Below, one piece after another: positions 44,577 through 54,323 of a stretch of DNA of 64,000 bases; position 1 is the first letter of the stretch; each line of letters begins with the position of its first letter. A program made the translations under genes and the position numbers. This DNA comes from Bradyrhizobium elkanii USDA 76. Its GTDB lineage: Bacteria; Pseudomonadota; Alphaproteobacteria; Rhizobiales; Xanthobacteraceae. The stretch spans positions 2,720,001-2,784,000 of the forward strand of contig NZ_CP066356.1 of NCBI RefSeq assembly GCF_023278185.1, read 5' to 3'. Below the pieces are notes generated by a model. The model worked only from the letters and a program-made list of their open reading frames with translations. It was not told the DNA's origin and searched no databases.

Positions 44577-46526
44577 TCAGGCGACACAGCGCAGCAGCAA
44601 CGCGGGATCGCGCGCAGGATCTAGACGTAGACGGATGCCTCCCCATTCGAGCGCGTGGCGCTCTCCGGTGACAAGGTCTTCCACTGCCGAGACGGGGCGG
44701 TGGGCATCGCCACGGCCGACCATGACGTCGCCGAGCGGCAGCCAGACCTCACGCGGCTCGGCTGACAATGCAATCGCGGCCGCGATCACATTGCCCTGAT
44801 CGGCCGCCTCCTTGATGAAGCCGATCACGCCGCCGTCATCGACACTGATAAAGCGCAAATTGGCGAATTGTTGCAGGGCCGGATTGCCGCGTCTGATCCG
44901 GTTGAGGGCTGCGATATAGGGCTTGATGTTCCCCGGCTGCTCCCAGTTGCGAACCTTGATCTCGTACTTCTCGGAGTTGAGATATTCCTCGCGGCCGGGG
45001 ATGGGCGTGTGTTCGAGCAATTCGAAGCCGCTGTAGATGCCATAGCTGCTTGAAAGCGTCGCGGCCAGCGCGAGACGCGACTTGAACATCCAGGATTCGC
45101 CGCTTTGCAGGTGGAAGGGCAGGATGTCCGGTGTGTTGACGAAGAAATTCGGCCGAAAGAAGTCACGCTCGGGATAGGAGGTCAATTCGCCGAGATATTG
45201 TTCGAGCTCGAAGCGCTGCGTCCGCCAGGTGAAATAGCTGTAGGATTGCGTGAAGCCGAGTTTGGCGAGGCCCTTCATCAGTTTCCGGCGCGCGAAGGCT
45301 TCCGCAAGGAACAGCACGTCCGCGTCGCGGTCCCGCACCTCGCGGATCAGCCACTCCCAGAACGCCAGCGGCTTGGTGTGCGGATTGTCGACCCGGAAGA
45401 TCCTGACGCCCTGTTCGATCCAGAACAGCACGACGTCGCGCAGCGCGCGCCACAACGCGCCGGCGTCTTCGGACCCGAAATCCGGATTGACGACATCATC
45501 CCAGCGCTGCGGTGGATGCTCGGCCGTGCGCATCGATCCGTCCGGGCGCCGCTTGAACCACTCCGGATGCTCGTTCAGCCAGGGATGATCGGGGGAGCAC
45601 TGCACGGCGAAATCGAGCGCGACCTCGAGGCCATGCGCCTGGCTTGCCGCCACGAAGGCGCGGAAGTCGTCGAGCGTGCCGAGTTCCGGATGCACGGCGT
45701 CGTGGCCGCCCTCGGCTGCGCCGATCGCGTAAGGGCTGCCGGGATCGCCCGCCTGTGCGATCGCGGCATTGTTGCGGCCCTTGCGATGCTGCCGGCCGAT
45801 CGGATGGATCGGCGCGAGCAGGACGACGTCAAAGCCCATCGCGGCGATGTCGGGAAGTCGCGCGATGCAGTCGTTGAAGGTTGCATGCATGCCCGGCGTC
45901 TTGCCCTGGCTGCGCGGAAACATCTGGTACCACGCACTGCTGCGTGCCCGCGGGCGGTCCGCGGTGAGCGGGTAGAGTTGCGATCGCATCAGATCGCGGC
46001 GAAACTGGCTGCCGGCCATCGCCTCCCGCAATTCGGGCGCGAGCAGCGCACCTGGTTCGCCGGTCTGCAGAAAGATTTCGCACTGCCTGATGATGACGGC
46101 CGCCGCCGACGGGCTGCCGGCCTGCGCCCGGGTCAGCATGCCCGCGCCTTCGAGCGCGTCCAGCGTGCGGTCGCTGCCATCGTGCGGCTTCTGCTCGAAG
46201 CGATGCCGCCAACTGGCAAATTCATCGGTCCAGGCCTCGATCGCGAAGGCGTAGCGGCCGGGCCGGTCGGGCACGAAGGCGCCGCCCCAGCGGTCATCGC
46301 TGTGCGGCGTCATCGGCGCGACCTGCCATTCGTCGTCGCCCTCGCGCCGCCACACCAATGCCGCCGACATCACGTCATGTCCGGCACGGTAGATGTCGGC
46401 CCACACCTCGACAGGTTCGCCCACAATGCGCTTGACTGGAAAGCGGCCGCCATCAACCGACGGATAGACATCGGTGATATGAAAAGTGCCATTGGCACTC
46501 TCGACAGGCCGGAGGGTTTTGTTCAC
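44577..46526 (-). CDS. glgE: maltosyltransferase GlgE
   Basis: A 649-residue GH13 subfamily 3 enzyme that uses maltose-1-phosphate to extend alpha-1,4-glucan. The N-terminal region has TFHITDVYPSVDGGRFPVKR, a signature of GlgE. The barrel has GRQHRKGRNN, VALDFAVQCSPDHPWL, FRVDNPHTKPLAFW (nucleophile near residue 377) and VLFLAEAFARRKLM. The first gene of the operon, starting from a GTG whose ribosome-binding site is only moderate. No perfect EcfG-type promoter is seen on this strand; GGAAC lies at 46621-46617 but the -10 does not match well. Confidence 0.95.
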   Translation of the reverse strand: MNKTLRPVESANGTFHITDVYPSVDGGRFPVKRIVGEPVEVWADIYRAGHDVMSAALVWRREGDDEWQVAPMTPHSDDRWGGAFVPDRPGRYAFAIEAWTDEFASWRHRFEQKPHDGSDRTLDALEGAGMLTRAQAGSPSAAAVIIRQCEIFLQTGEPGALLAPELREAMAGSQFRRDLMRSQLYPLTADRPRARSSAWYQMFPRSQGKTPGMHATFNDCIARLPDIAAMGFDVVLLAPIHPIGRQHRKGRNNAAIAQAGDPGSPYAIGAAEGGHDAVHPELGTLDDFRAFVAASQAHGLEVALDFAVQCSPDHPWLNEHPEWFKRRPDGSMRTAEHPPQRWDDVVNPDFGSEDAGALWRALRDVVLFWIEQGVRIFRVDNPHTKPLAFWEWLIREVRDRDADVLFLAEAFARRKLMKGLAKLGFTQSYSYFTWRTQRFELEQYLGELTSYPERDFFRPNFFVNTPDILPFHLQSGESWMFKSRLALAATLSSSYGIYSGFELLEHTPIPGREEYLNSEKYEIKVRNWEQPGNIKPYIAALNRIRRGNPALQQFANLRFISVDDGGVIGFIKEAADQGNVIAAAIALSAEPREVWLPLGDVMVGRGDAHRPVSAVEDLVTGERHALEWGGIRLRLDPARDPALLLRCVA

Positions 46527-46626
46527 GGTGATGCCGCCATTAAAAATGCAAATGACGTCCCGGCGCCGGGAAGGAGGCGCGCCAGACCCATATAGAAAGC
46601 CGCTCGCCGGGCAATGGTTCCCGGTG

Positions 46627-46651
46627 GGAACGCCGGATAGGGTAGAGCGTT
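46627..46651 (+). promoter_or_regulatory. EcfG-type promoter of malQ, perfect match
   Basis: GGAAC at 46627-46631, a 16-base spacer and CGTT at 46648-46651. It matches the general stress sigma factor consensus exactly, about 80 bases upstream of the malQ ATG, in the divergent glgE-malQ interval. Confidence 0.7.
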
Positions 46652-46729
46652 GAACATCAACTATCCCTTTCCCGTATCTGTACAATTTAGCAACGATCCA
46701 CCTACCGTTGCGAGCAGGCAGCGTGCCGA

Positions 46730-48679
46730 ATGGACCTTTACGCCAAAGCCCAGACCCTGGGAATCCAGACCGAGTATATCGATGGCAGCGGTCACCGCCG
46801 TGTGACAACCCCCGAGGCGCTCACGGCGATCCTCGACGCGCTGCCGCCGCAGGCGCCCCGTCGGATCATCGCCGATCCCGTGGTGATCCGAGGCGGCCAG
46901 GCTGCGCAAACGCGGCTCTCCGAGGCGGCGCGGCTTCCGGTGCAATGGAAGCTTGCGAATGGCACCGGGGTGCTCGCGCAGGGCGAGGCGCGTGAGCGCA
47001 GTGTGACGTGGCCGTCCGGTCTGCCCGAAGGCGTGCATCGGCTGCAGCTGTCGGACGCATCGGGCAGTGAGGAGCTGCCGCTGCTGGTGGCGCCGCAGGG
47101 CGCGTTCGGCGGCGAGTTCGACCGCTGCTGGGTGATCGCGGTGCAACTCTACGGCGTGCGGTCGGCGCGCAACTGGGGCATCGGCGACTTCACCGACCTG
47201 CAGCACCTGCTCGAATTCGCCCACCGGCTCGGCGCCGACGGCGTCGGGCTCAATCCGCTGCATGCGCTGTTCGACGATCGGCCCGGCGATTGCAGTCCGT
47301 ACTCACCGAACAGCCGGCTGTTCCTCAATGGGCTCTACATCGACGTCGAGCAGATTCCCGAATTCCGCACCGATGCCGAGACCAAGGCCACGTTGGCGCA
47401 GCTCCGCAGCCACGACATGGTCGACTATGTCGGCGTCGCGGCGCAGAAATGGCCCGCGCTGCGCGCGGCGTTCGCAGCCTTCAAGGCCAACCCGGGCCTC
47501 GGCCGCTGGCAGGATTTCGAGGCCTATCGCAACGAGCAGGGCACGCTGCTGTCGCGCTTCGCCTGCTTCGAGGTGATGCGGCACAAATTCAACACGCCGT
47601 GGTGGGAATGGCCGGACGAATGGCGGCAGCCGAGCGATGCAGCTTGCGCCAGATTGCGCCGTGCGCGCGACTCTGCCGCCGAGGTCGAGTTCGTCGAATT
47701 CGTGCAATGGACCGCAGACCGTCAACTCGGCGCCTGCCAGGCGCTTGCGCACAAGCTCGGCATGCGGGTCGGGCTTTATCTCGACGTTGCCGTCGGCGTG
47801 CAGTCGGACGGTTTCGACGCCTGGAATGAGCAGACCGCGATCTCGCGCCATCTCGGCGTCGGCGCGCCGCCGGACCCGCTCAACACGGCGGGCCAGGACT
47901 GGGGGCTTGCCGGCTTCAATGCCGCGGGCCTTGAACAGCGCTCGTTCGAGCCGTTCAGGCAGATGCTGCGCGCCTCGATGCACCACGCCGGCGCAATCAG
48001 GCTCGACCACGCGTTCGGGCTGAAGCGGCTCTATCTGGTGCCGCGCGGCTTCGGCCCGGCCAATGGCGCCTATGTGCTGATGCCGTTCGAGGCGCTGCTG
48101 GCGGCGACCGCGCAGGAGAGCGTGGCGAGCCGCTGCGTCGTGATCGGCGAAGACCTCGGCACCGTACCTCCGGGGTTCCGCGAGCAGATGAACGGCTGGG
48201 GCATCTGGTCCTATCTCGTGATGATGTTCGAGACCGACGACCGGGGCGTCTTCCGCAACGCCGACTACTATTTGCCGGATGCGCTGGTGACCTTCAACAC
48301 CCACGACCTCTCGACCTATGCGGGCTGGCGCTCGTTCAGCGACCTCAAGACCAAGCGTGCGCTCGGGATCGATCCTGGCGAGACCGAAGAGGGGCGCTGG
48401 CACGCGCTCGGCCAACTCGACGACGTGCTGCGCCGGCACGACATCCATGCGAACGATTTCTATTCGGTGGCGAACTTGCTGGCACGGACGCGGTCGCGGA
48501 TGATGGCGGTGTCGATGGAGGACCTGCTCGGCATTGTCGAGCAGCCGAACATCCCCGGCACCGTCTACGAGCATCCGAACTGGAAGCGGCGGCTCCCGGT
48601 CTCGATCGAGCATCTCGCGTCGGCGATCGACGTCGACGCGCTCAAGCGCGCGACCCGCGAGCGCTCCCACACCGGGTAA
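46730..48679 (+). CDS. malQ: 4-alpha-glucanotransferase (amylomaltase)
   Basis: A 649-residue GH77 enzyme that transfers glucan segments between maltodextrins and releases glucose. The family residues are seen in GVGLNPLHALF, SPYSPNSR (substrate region), IRLDHAFGLKRLYLVP (nucleophile near 424) and VIGEDLGTVP (acid/base). An N-terminal domain precedes the barrel, as in long MalQ proteins. It is divergent from glgE with an EcfG-type promoter upstream. It would recycle dextrins formed by GlgX. The GH15 gene follows 15 bp later. Confidence 0.94.
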   Translation: MDLYAKAQTLGIQTEYIDGSGHRRVTTPEALTAILDALPPQAPRRIIADPVVIRGGQAAQTRLSEAARLPVQWKLANGTGVLAQGEARERSVTWPSGLPEGVHRLQLSDASGSEELPLLVAPQGAFGGEFDRCWVIAVQLYGVRSARNWGIGDFTDLQHLLEFAHRLGADGVGLNPLHALFDDRPGDCSPYSPNSRLFLNGLYIDVEQIPEFRTDAETKATLAQLRSHDMVDYVGVAAQKWPALRAAFAAFKANPGLGRWQDFEAYRNEQGTLLSRFACFEVMRHKFNTPWWEWPDEWRQPSDAACARLRRARDSAAEVEFVEFVQWTADRQLGACQALAHKLGMRVGLYLDVAVGVQSDGFDAWNEQTAISRHLGVGAPPDPLNTAGQDWGLAGFNAAGLEQRSFEPFRQMLRASMHHAGAIRLDHAFGLKRLYLVPRGFGPANGAYVLMPFEALLAATAQESVASRCVVIGEDLGTVPPGFREQMNGWGIWSYLVMMFETDDRGVFRNADYYLPDALVTFNTHDLSTYAGWRSFSDLKTKRALGIDPGETEEGRWHALGQLDDVLRRHDIHANDFYSVANLLARTRSRMMAVSMEDLLGIVEQPNIPGTVYEHPNWKRRLPVSIEHLASAIDVDALKRATRERSHTG

Positions 48680-48694
48680 CGCGGAGCGCAGCGC

Positions 48695-50503
48695 GTGGCC
48701 TCTCGTATCGAAGACTATGGACTGATCGGAGATTGCGAGACCGCAGCCCTGGTCGGCCGCGACGGCTCGATCGACTGGTTGTGTTGGCCCGCGTTCGATT
48801 CCGACCCCTGCTTCGCGGCGCTGCTTGGCACGTCGAGGAATGGTCGCTGGCTGCTGGCGCCCACAGGCGAGATCAAGCAGACCGCGCGGCGCTACTGGGA
48901 CGATACGCTGATCCTGGAGACCCGGTTCGAGACCGAAGGCGGCGCGGTCGCGCTGATCGACTTCATGCCGCCGCGCGGCAACGCCTCCGATGTGGTCCGC
49001 CTCGTTCGCGGCATCAGCGGCCGCGTCAAGATGCGCATGGAGCTGGTGATCCGCTTCGGCTTCGGTGTCGATGTCCCCTGGGTGAGGAAGAATCCGGATG
49101 GCGACGGACTTCTGGCGATCAGCGGGCAGGACATGACCGTGCTGCGCACGCCGGTCGAAACCCGCGGCAAGGATCTGACCACGATCGCCGATTTCGAGGT
49201 CGGCGAGGGCGACACGGTGCCGTTCGTCCTGACCTATGGACCGTCCTATCACCCGGTGCCGGAGCCGATCGACCCTGAGGCTGCGCTGAAGGACACCGAG
49301 GAATACTGGCGGGAATGGTGCAGCCGTTCGACCTATGACGGCAGCTATCAACGCGCCCTCGTGATGCGCTCGCTGATCACGCTGAAGGCGCTGACTTTCA
49401 GGCCGACCGGCGGCATCGTCGCGGCACCCACCACGTCGTTGCCGGAAAAGCTCGGCGGCGCGCGCAATTGGGACTACCGGTTCTGCTGGCTGCGCGACGC
49501 CACCTTTACGCTGCTGGCTCTGATGAATTCGGGCTACACCGAGGAAGCGGCGGCCTGGCACAACTGGCTGCTGCGAGCCGCAGCCGGCGCGCCGGCCAAC
49601 ATGCAGATCATGTACGGCATCCTGGGCCAGCGGCGCCTGCTGGAATGGGAGGCCGGATGGCTGCCCGGCTATGAAGGGGCGCAGCCGGTGCGTGTCGGCA
49701 ACGCCGCGCATGCGCAGCTGCAACTCGACGTCTATGGCGAGCTGATCGATGCCTTCCACCAGTCCCGCATGGCCAAGCTGAAGCTCGACAAGGAGAACTG
49801 GTCGCTCGAATGCACCGTCGTCGCCCATCTCGCCGATGTCTGGGATCAGCCGGATCACGGCATCTGGGAGCGCCGCGGCACGCCAAGACACTACGTGTTC
49901 TCCAAGGTGATGTGCTGGGTCGCCTTCGACCGCGCCATCAAGAGCGCGGAACGGCTGGGCTTCAAGGGACCGCTGGTCAAATGGCGGGTGCTGCGCGACG
50001 CCATCCATCGCGACGTTTGCCATCGCGGCTTCGATCCCACCCTCAACAGCTTCGTCGAGAGCTATGGCTCAAAGCTGCTCGACGCCAGCCTGCTGCTGCT
50101 GCCGTCGGTCGGCTTCCTGCCGTCCGCCGATCCGCGTATCCGCGGCACGATCGAGGCGGTCGAGCGGCACATGATGCCCGACGGTTTCGTGCTGCGCCAC
50201 GATCCGCGCGAGGTCTCCGATGAGATCCAGCCGATCGAGGGCGCGTTCCTGGCCTGCAGCCTGTGGCTGGCCGACGCCCATGTGCTGGCGGGAGATGTCG
50301 GCAAGGCGCAGACCATGTTCGACCGCGTGGTCGCGGTCGCCAATGATCTCGGACTGTTGGCCGAGGAGTTCGATTCCGGCGCCGGCCGGCAGACCGGCAA
50401 TTTCCCGCAGGCGCTGACCCATATCGCGTTGATCAACACCGCGCACAATCTCAGCGCTGCCAGGGCCGACGCCGAGAAGCCCGCGGTGCAGCGTTCGACT
50501 TAA
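48695..50503 (+). CDS. GH15 glycoside hydrolase (glucoamylase/trehalase type)
   Basis: A 602-residue intracellular GH15 protein with an N-terminal beta-sandwich (IEDYGLIGDCETAALVGRD, then SIDWLCWPAFDSDPCF) and an alpha/alpha barrel containing GGARNWDYRFCWLRDATFTL and IQPIEGAFLACSLWLADA. Members act on starch, isomaltose-type dextrins or trehalose; some are trehalases. Its neighbours would fit glucose release from malto-oligosaccharides or trehalose turnover, but the substrate is not determined. It starts at a GTG with GGAG 8 bases upstream, soon after malQ, and is probably co-transcribed with it. Confidence 0.88.
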   Translation: MASRIEDYGLIGDCETAALVGRDGSIDWLCWPAFDSDPCFAALLGTSRNGRWLLAPTGEIKQTARRYWDDTLILETRFETEGGAVALIDFMPPRGNASDVVRLVRGISGRVKMRMELVIRFGFGVDVPWVRKNPDGDGLLAISGQDMTVLRTPVETRGKDLTTIADFEVGEGDTVPFVLTYGPSYHPVPEPIDPEAALKDTEEYWREWCSRSTYDGSYQRALVMRSLITLKALTFRPTGGIVAAPTTSLPEKLGGARNWDYRFCWLRDATFTLLALMNSGYTEEAAAWHNWLLRAAAGAPANMQIMYGILGQRRLLEWEAGWLPGYEGAQPVRVGNAAHAQLQLDVYGELIDAFHQSRMAKLKLDKENWSLECTVVAHLADVWDQPDHGIWERRGTPRHYVFSKVMCWVAFDRAIKSAERLGFKGPLVKWRVLRDAIHRDVCHRGFDPTLNSFVESYGSKLLDASLLLLPSVGFLPSADPRIRGTIEAVERHMMPDGFVLRHDPREVSDEIQPIEGAFLACSLWLADAHVLAGDVGKAQTMFDRVVAVANDLGLLAEEFDSGAGRQTGNFPQALTHIALINTAHNLSAARADAEKPAVQRST

Positions 50504-50625
50504 ACCACCGCGGCGATGCCGCCCTCCGTCTTCCGCTTGCGGACCGCCGCAGGTGCGCGCTGCCAAAATATCGAAAACAACCCCATGCAAAGGAGCCGGC
50601 AGCTGCCGGCGTTCGACAAGTCAAC

Positions 50626-50655
50626 TTGACATGTCGGGCAAATCAGGAGTATATT
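50626..50655 (+). promoter_or_regulatory. sigma-70-like promoter with no obvious gene
   Basis: TTGACA at 50626-50631, an 18-base spacer and TATATT at 50650-50655 in an unusually AT-rich pocket of the region. No rightward gene follows; the next gene is on the other strand. It may drive a small RNA or be part of a repeat. Confidence 0.3.
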
Positions 50656-50735
50656 TCCAATAATCAGAAATTGTGCGGGCGACGATCACGCTGCGGCCCG
50701 CGCTCGATCACGGGTGGGGCGAACGTCCGCACACC

Positions 50736-51539
50736 TCAGCGAAGCTGCAACACCGTGTCCATCGCGCGCGCGAAACCGTCCTGCTCGTTGGTTTCGGTGA
50801 CATGCGTGGCGCGCGCCTTCACGTCATCGCTGGCATTGCCCATCGCGAAGGAGACGCCGCTTCGCGCGAACATCGGCAAATCGTTCTGCATGTCGCCAAT
50901 CGTGGCGACATTCTCCAGCGGCACGCCAAGGCGCTTCGCGATGCCCTCGATGAAGGTGCCCTTGTCGTGACCGGGCGGGGTGACGTCGAGATAGTAGGTC
51001 TGCGAGCGGACCGCCGTGGCATCGCGTCCGACCATCTGCTGCATCTCCACCTCGCAGCGCCGCAGCAGGGCTGCATCCGAGCTGGCGCCGACGATCTTGC
51101 AGGCCTGGTCGAGATAGGGAGTGAAGTCGCCGACGATGGTCGGATCATGCTTGATCGTGTGCTGCTCGTGAGCGGTGTACTCGCCGTCAGGATTCCGGGT
51201 CAGCCAGCGATCGTTGGTAAACAGCCAGATATCGACGCCGCGCTCGTGCAGCATGTCGATGCAGCGTTTTGCGACCGCTGCCGGGATCAAATGCTGCTCG
51301 AGGGGCTTGAGCTGCGGATCGACGATCGAGGAGCCGTTGAAGGCACCAATTGGCTGCGTGATCGCAAGCGGCGCAATCAGGAAACCCATCCCGATCGTCG
51401 GCCGGCTGGACACGATGGTGAAGCCGATGCCGGCCTCATGCAGCCTGCGCACTGCCGCCCTGGCGCCGTCGGTCAAGGTCTTGTCCTTGGTGAGCAGCGT
51501 GCCGTCGACATCGGATACGACAAGGGCGATGCGGGTCAT
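50736..51539 (-). CDS. HAD-family sugar-phosphatase (Cof type)
   Basis: A 267-residue HAD hydrolase with motif I SDVDGTLL, a cap domain, and motif IV GDMQNDLPMF, with a basic residue in GHDKGTFIEG. These are Cof/YidA-like phosphatases that act on sugar or cofactor phosphates. Its ATG overlaps the gntK stop by four bases, so it is the last gene of the pentose-phosphate operon. The substrate is unknown, but a hexose or gluconate phosphate would fit. Confidence 0.85.
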   Translation of the reverse strand: MTRIALVVSDVDGTLLTKDKTLTDGARAAVRRLHEAGIGFTIVSSRPTIGMGFLIAPLAITQPIGAFNGSSIVDPQLKPLEQHLIPAAVAKRCIDMLHERGVDIWLFTNDRWLTRNPDGEYTAHEQHTIKHDPTIVGDFTPYLDQACKIVGASSDAALLRRCEVEMQQMVGRDATAVRSQTYYLDVTPPGHDKGTFIEGIAKRLGVPLENVATIGDMQNDLPMFARSGVSFAMGNASDDVKARATHVTETNEQDGFARAMDTVLQLR

Positions 51540-52060
51540 GGGCGGTCCAGCTTCAGTTGAGTGACGATGTCTTCGACGATGATTTCGACCGGACGGTCGA
51601 TCGCAACCGTGATCGGGCGTTCCTCCGGTGTCGGCGGCTCCAACGTCTTGAACTGGCTGGCGAGCAGCCCCGGCGGCATGAAATGGCCCTTGCGCGCGCC
51701 GAGCCGCGTGGCGATCAACTCCTGCGAGCCGTCGAGGAAGACGATGCGGATATCGTCCCGGCCATGCACCAGGATGTCGCGATAGGCACGCTTCAGCGCG
51801 GAGCAGGCGATGACGGCGCGTTCGCGGACGCCGCAGGTGCGGTCGATCTCGTCGGCGATCGCGTGCAGCCAGGGCCAGCGATCCTCGTCGGTGAGCGGCT
51901 GGCCGGAATGCATTTTGGCGACATTGCCAGGCGGATGAAAACTGTCGCCGTCCTCGAAGCGCCAGCCGATCCTGATCGCCAGGCGGTCGGCGATGGTGCT
52001 CTTGCCCGAGCCGGAGACGCCCATCACGACCAGTGCGCAGGGGTTTTGTTCGTCACCCAC
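51536..52060 (-). CDS. gntK: gluconokinase
   Basis: A 174-residue kinase that makes 6-phosphogluconate from gluconate and ATP. VVMGVSGSGKSTIADRLA contains Walker A, followed by the GntK signature WRFEDGDSFHPPGNVAKMHSGQPLTDEDRWPWL and VIACSALKRAYRDIL. It starts at a GTG that overlaps the end of pgl by eight bases. It feeds gluconate into the same route as zwf and pgl. Confidence 0.94.
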   Translation of the reverse strand: MGDEQNPCALVVMGVSGSGKSTIADRLAIRIGWRFEDGDSFHPPGNVAKMHSGQPLTDEDRWPWLHAIADEIDRTCGVRERAVIACSALKRAYRDILVHGRDDIRIVFLDGSQELIATRLGARKGHFMPPGLLASQFKTLEPPTPEERPITVAIDRPVEIIVEDIVTQLKLDRP

Positions 52061-52805
52061 GAAAGTCCTCCGGCAGCGCGGCCTGATCGATCAGCCAGAC
52101 GGTCTCGCCCTGCGATCGCGCGCGGTTTGCCGGCAGGTTCTCGCCTGCGAACAGGCGCGTCAAGATCGCGCGCTTGTTCTCGCCCGCCACCTCGAACAGC
52201 ATCTCGCGGCACGAGGCGAGGGCGGGCAAGGTCAGCGACACGCGCGGCACGAACGGCTCGACATTGGCCTTGGGCACCCCGACCACCCAGCGCTGGGTTT
52301 CCTCGACCGCGGGATAACCCGGAAACAGCGAAGCGGTGTGGCCGTCGGGGCCGATGCCCATCAGCACCAGGTCGAATAGCGGACGCTTCGGATCGAGCTG
52401 TTCGGCGCCGTAGAACGCCATCAACTCATTCTCATACAGCGCCGCGCTGACGTCGGGATCCCTGAGATCGGCGGTGTCGGTCGCAATCGGATGGACATTC
52501 GCGGCCGGCGCACAGCGGTCGAGGAAGGCCTGACGCGCCATGCTCATGTTGTGCAGCGGGTCCTTGCGCGGCACCAGGCGCTCGTCGCCGATGAACCAGT
52601 CGACGCGGTCCCACGGAATCCTTTGGCGATAGTCGGGCGTCGCCAGCAACTGATAGAGCGCCTTGGGGCTGGAGCCGCCGGTGAGGCACACGGCGATCCG
52701 GCCGCTGTTCTGGTCGGTCCTGGCGATCACCCGCTCGGCGGCCGCCTGCGCCAGTGCCGCCGGATCGGCGACCGTGATGATCCTGCGCTCGCCGGTCGCG
52801 GTCAT
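52053..52805 (-). CDS. pgl: 6-phosphogluconolactonase
   Basis: A 250-residue DevB/Pgl-type protein that hydrolyses 6-phosphogluconolactone. Motifs are VCLTGGSSPKALYQLL, WFIGDERLVPRKDPLHN, DLVLMGIGPDGHTASLFPG and LTLPALASCREMLFEV. It starts one base after zwf ends and overlaps gntK. Confidence 0.95.
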   Translation of the reverse strand: MTATGERRIITVADPAALAQAAAERVIARTDQNSGRIAVCLTGGSSPKALYQLLATPDYRQRIPWDRVDWFIGDERLVPRKDPLHNMSMARQAFLDRCAPAANVHPIATDTADLRDPDVSAALYENELMAFYGAEQLDPKRPLFDLVLMGIGPDGHTASLFPGYPAVEETQRWVVGVPKANVEPFVPRVSLTLPALASCREMLFEVAGENKRAILTRLFAGENLPANRARSQGETVWLIDQAALPEDFRG

Positions 52806-52806
52806 G

Positions 52807-54300
52807 TCAGCCCAGCTTCCGCCAGCTGCGGCCGTCGCGCGTCAGCAGCGCGTTGGCGGCCTCCGGGCCTTCGCTGCCGGCCTTGTAGGGTTGCAAACCG
52901 CGTCCGCCGGCGCTCTTCCAGGCGTCGAGGAAAGGCTGCACCGCCTGCCACCCGGCCTCGACGCTGTCGGCACGCTGAAACAGGATGTTGTCGCCGATCA
53001 TGCAGTCATAGATCAGCGTCTCGTAGCCGGTCGACGGCTCGGCCTTGAAGTAGTCCTTGTAGCGGAACTTCATCTCGACGCCGTCGATATTGATGGTCGG
53101 GCCGGGTACCTTGGTGTTGAACTGCAGCTCGATGCCCTCGGTCGGCTCAGTGGAGATGACGAGGTAGTTCTGCGACAGGCGATCGACCGACGTGTCGCGG
53201 AACATGGCGAACGGCGCCTGCTTGAACTTGATCGCGATCTCGGTGCGCTTGGTGGTCAGCGCCTTGCCGGTGCGCAGGTAGAACGGCACGCCGGCCCAGC
53301 GCCAATTGTCGATGGTCAGCTTCAGCGCGGCATAGGTCTCGGTCGAGCTGTCGGGCCTGACGTCGAGCGTCTTGAGAAAGTCCTCGATTTCGGTGTCGCC
53401 GATCCGGCCGGCGCGATACTGGCCGCGCACCGAATTGTGCAGCGCCTCCTGTTCGCTCTGGGTCTGGATCGCGCTCAGCACCTCGGCCTTTTCGGAGCGC
53501 ACCGCGTGGGCGTCGAACCGCGCCGGCGGCTCCATCGTCACCAGCGACAGCAGCTGGAACAGATGGTTCGGCACCATGTCGCGCAGCGCGCCGGTGGCGT
53601 CGTAGAAGCTGCCGCGATGACCGACGCCGAGCTTCTCGTCCACGGTGATCTGGATGTGGTCGATGTGGTTGCGATTCCAGATCGGCTCGAACATGCCGTT
53701 GGCGAAGCGCAGCACCAGGATGTTCTGGACGGTTTCCTTGCCGAGATAGTGATCGATCCGGTAGATCTGGTGCTCGTCCATCAGCTTCAGCAGCGCTGAA
53801 TTCAGCGCCTTGGCCGATGCCAGATCGGTGCCGAACGGCTTCTCGACGATCAGCCGGCGCCAGGCGCCGTTCTCCTCCAGCATGCCGGTGCGCCCGAGCT
53901 GCTGGCTGATCGGCAGGAACGCTCGCGGCGGGGTCGCGAGATAGAACAGCCGGTTGCCCCCGGTGCCGCGCGCCGTCTCGAGCTTGTCGAGCCGTTCGTT
54001 CATGGCATCGAAGGAGGGCGGATCGCTCGGATCGGCCTCGATCGAGGTGACGCATTCGAACAGCCGCGTGACAACCGCCTCATCGAGCGGCCGGGTCGCG
54101 AATTTGCGCAGCCCTTGCATCAGGCTGTCCTTCATCTGGTCGCTCGACATGCCCTTGCGGGCGATGCCGACGACGCAGAATCTGTCCGGGAGCAGATTTC
54201 CGGCGGCGAGATTGTAGAGCGCCGGGATGACCAGCCGGTGCGTCAGATCACCGGTGGCGCCGAAGATGATGAAGGAGCAAGGATCGGGTTTCTTCTGCAC
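52807..54300 (-). CDS. zwf: glucose-6-phosphate 1-dehydrogenase
   Basis: A 497-residue enzyme producing NADPH and 6-phosphogluconolactone. An N-terminal Rossmann motif FGATGDLTHRLVIPAL, EKPFGTDLASAK and the active-site signature YRIDHYLGKETVQN near residue 178 are present. It is followed closely by pgl. A composite repeat lies upstream, between it and gnd, so zwf may also have its own promoter there. Confidence 0.97.
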   Translation of the reverse strand: MQKKPDPCSFIIFGATGDLTHRLVIPALYNLAAGNLLPDRFCVVGIARKGMSSDQMKDSLMQGLRKFATRPLDEAVVTRLFECVTSIEADPSDPPSFDAMNERLDKLETARGTGGNRLFYLATPPRAFLPISQQLGRTGMLEENGAWRRLIVEKPFGTDLASAKALNSALLKLMDEHQIYRIDHYLGKETVQNILVLRFANGMFEPIWNRNHIDHIQITVDEKLGVGHRGSFYDATGALRDMVPNHLFQLLSLVTMEPPARFDAHAVRSEKAEVLSAIQTQSEQEALHNSVRGQYRAGRIGDTEIEDFLKTLDVRPDSSTETYAALKLTIDNWRWAGVPFYLRTGKALTTKRTEIAIKFKQAPFAMFRDTSVDRLSQNYLVISTEPTEGIELQFNTKVPGPTINIDGVEMKFRYKDYFKAEPSTGYETLIYDCMIGDNILFQRADSVEAGWQAVQPFLDAWKSAGGRGLQPYKAGSEGPEAANALLTRDGRSWRKLG

Positions 54301-54323
54301 GTGACCTTCCGCGGTTCTCTCTA

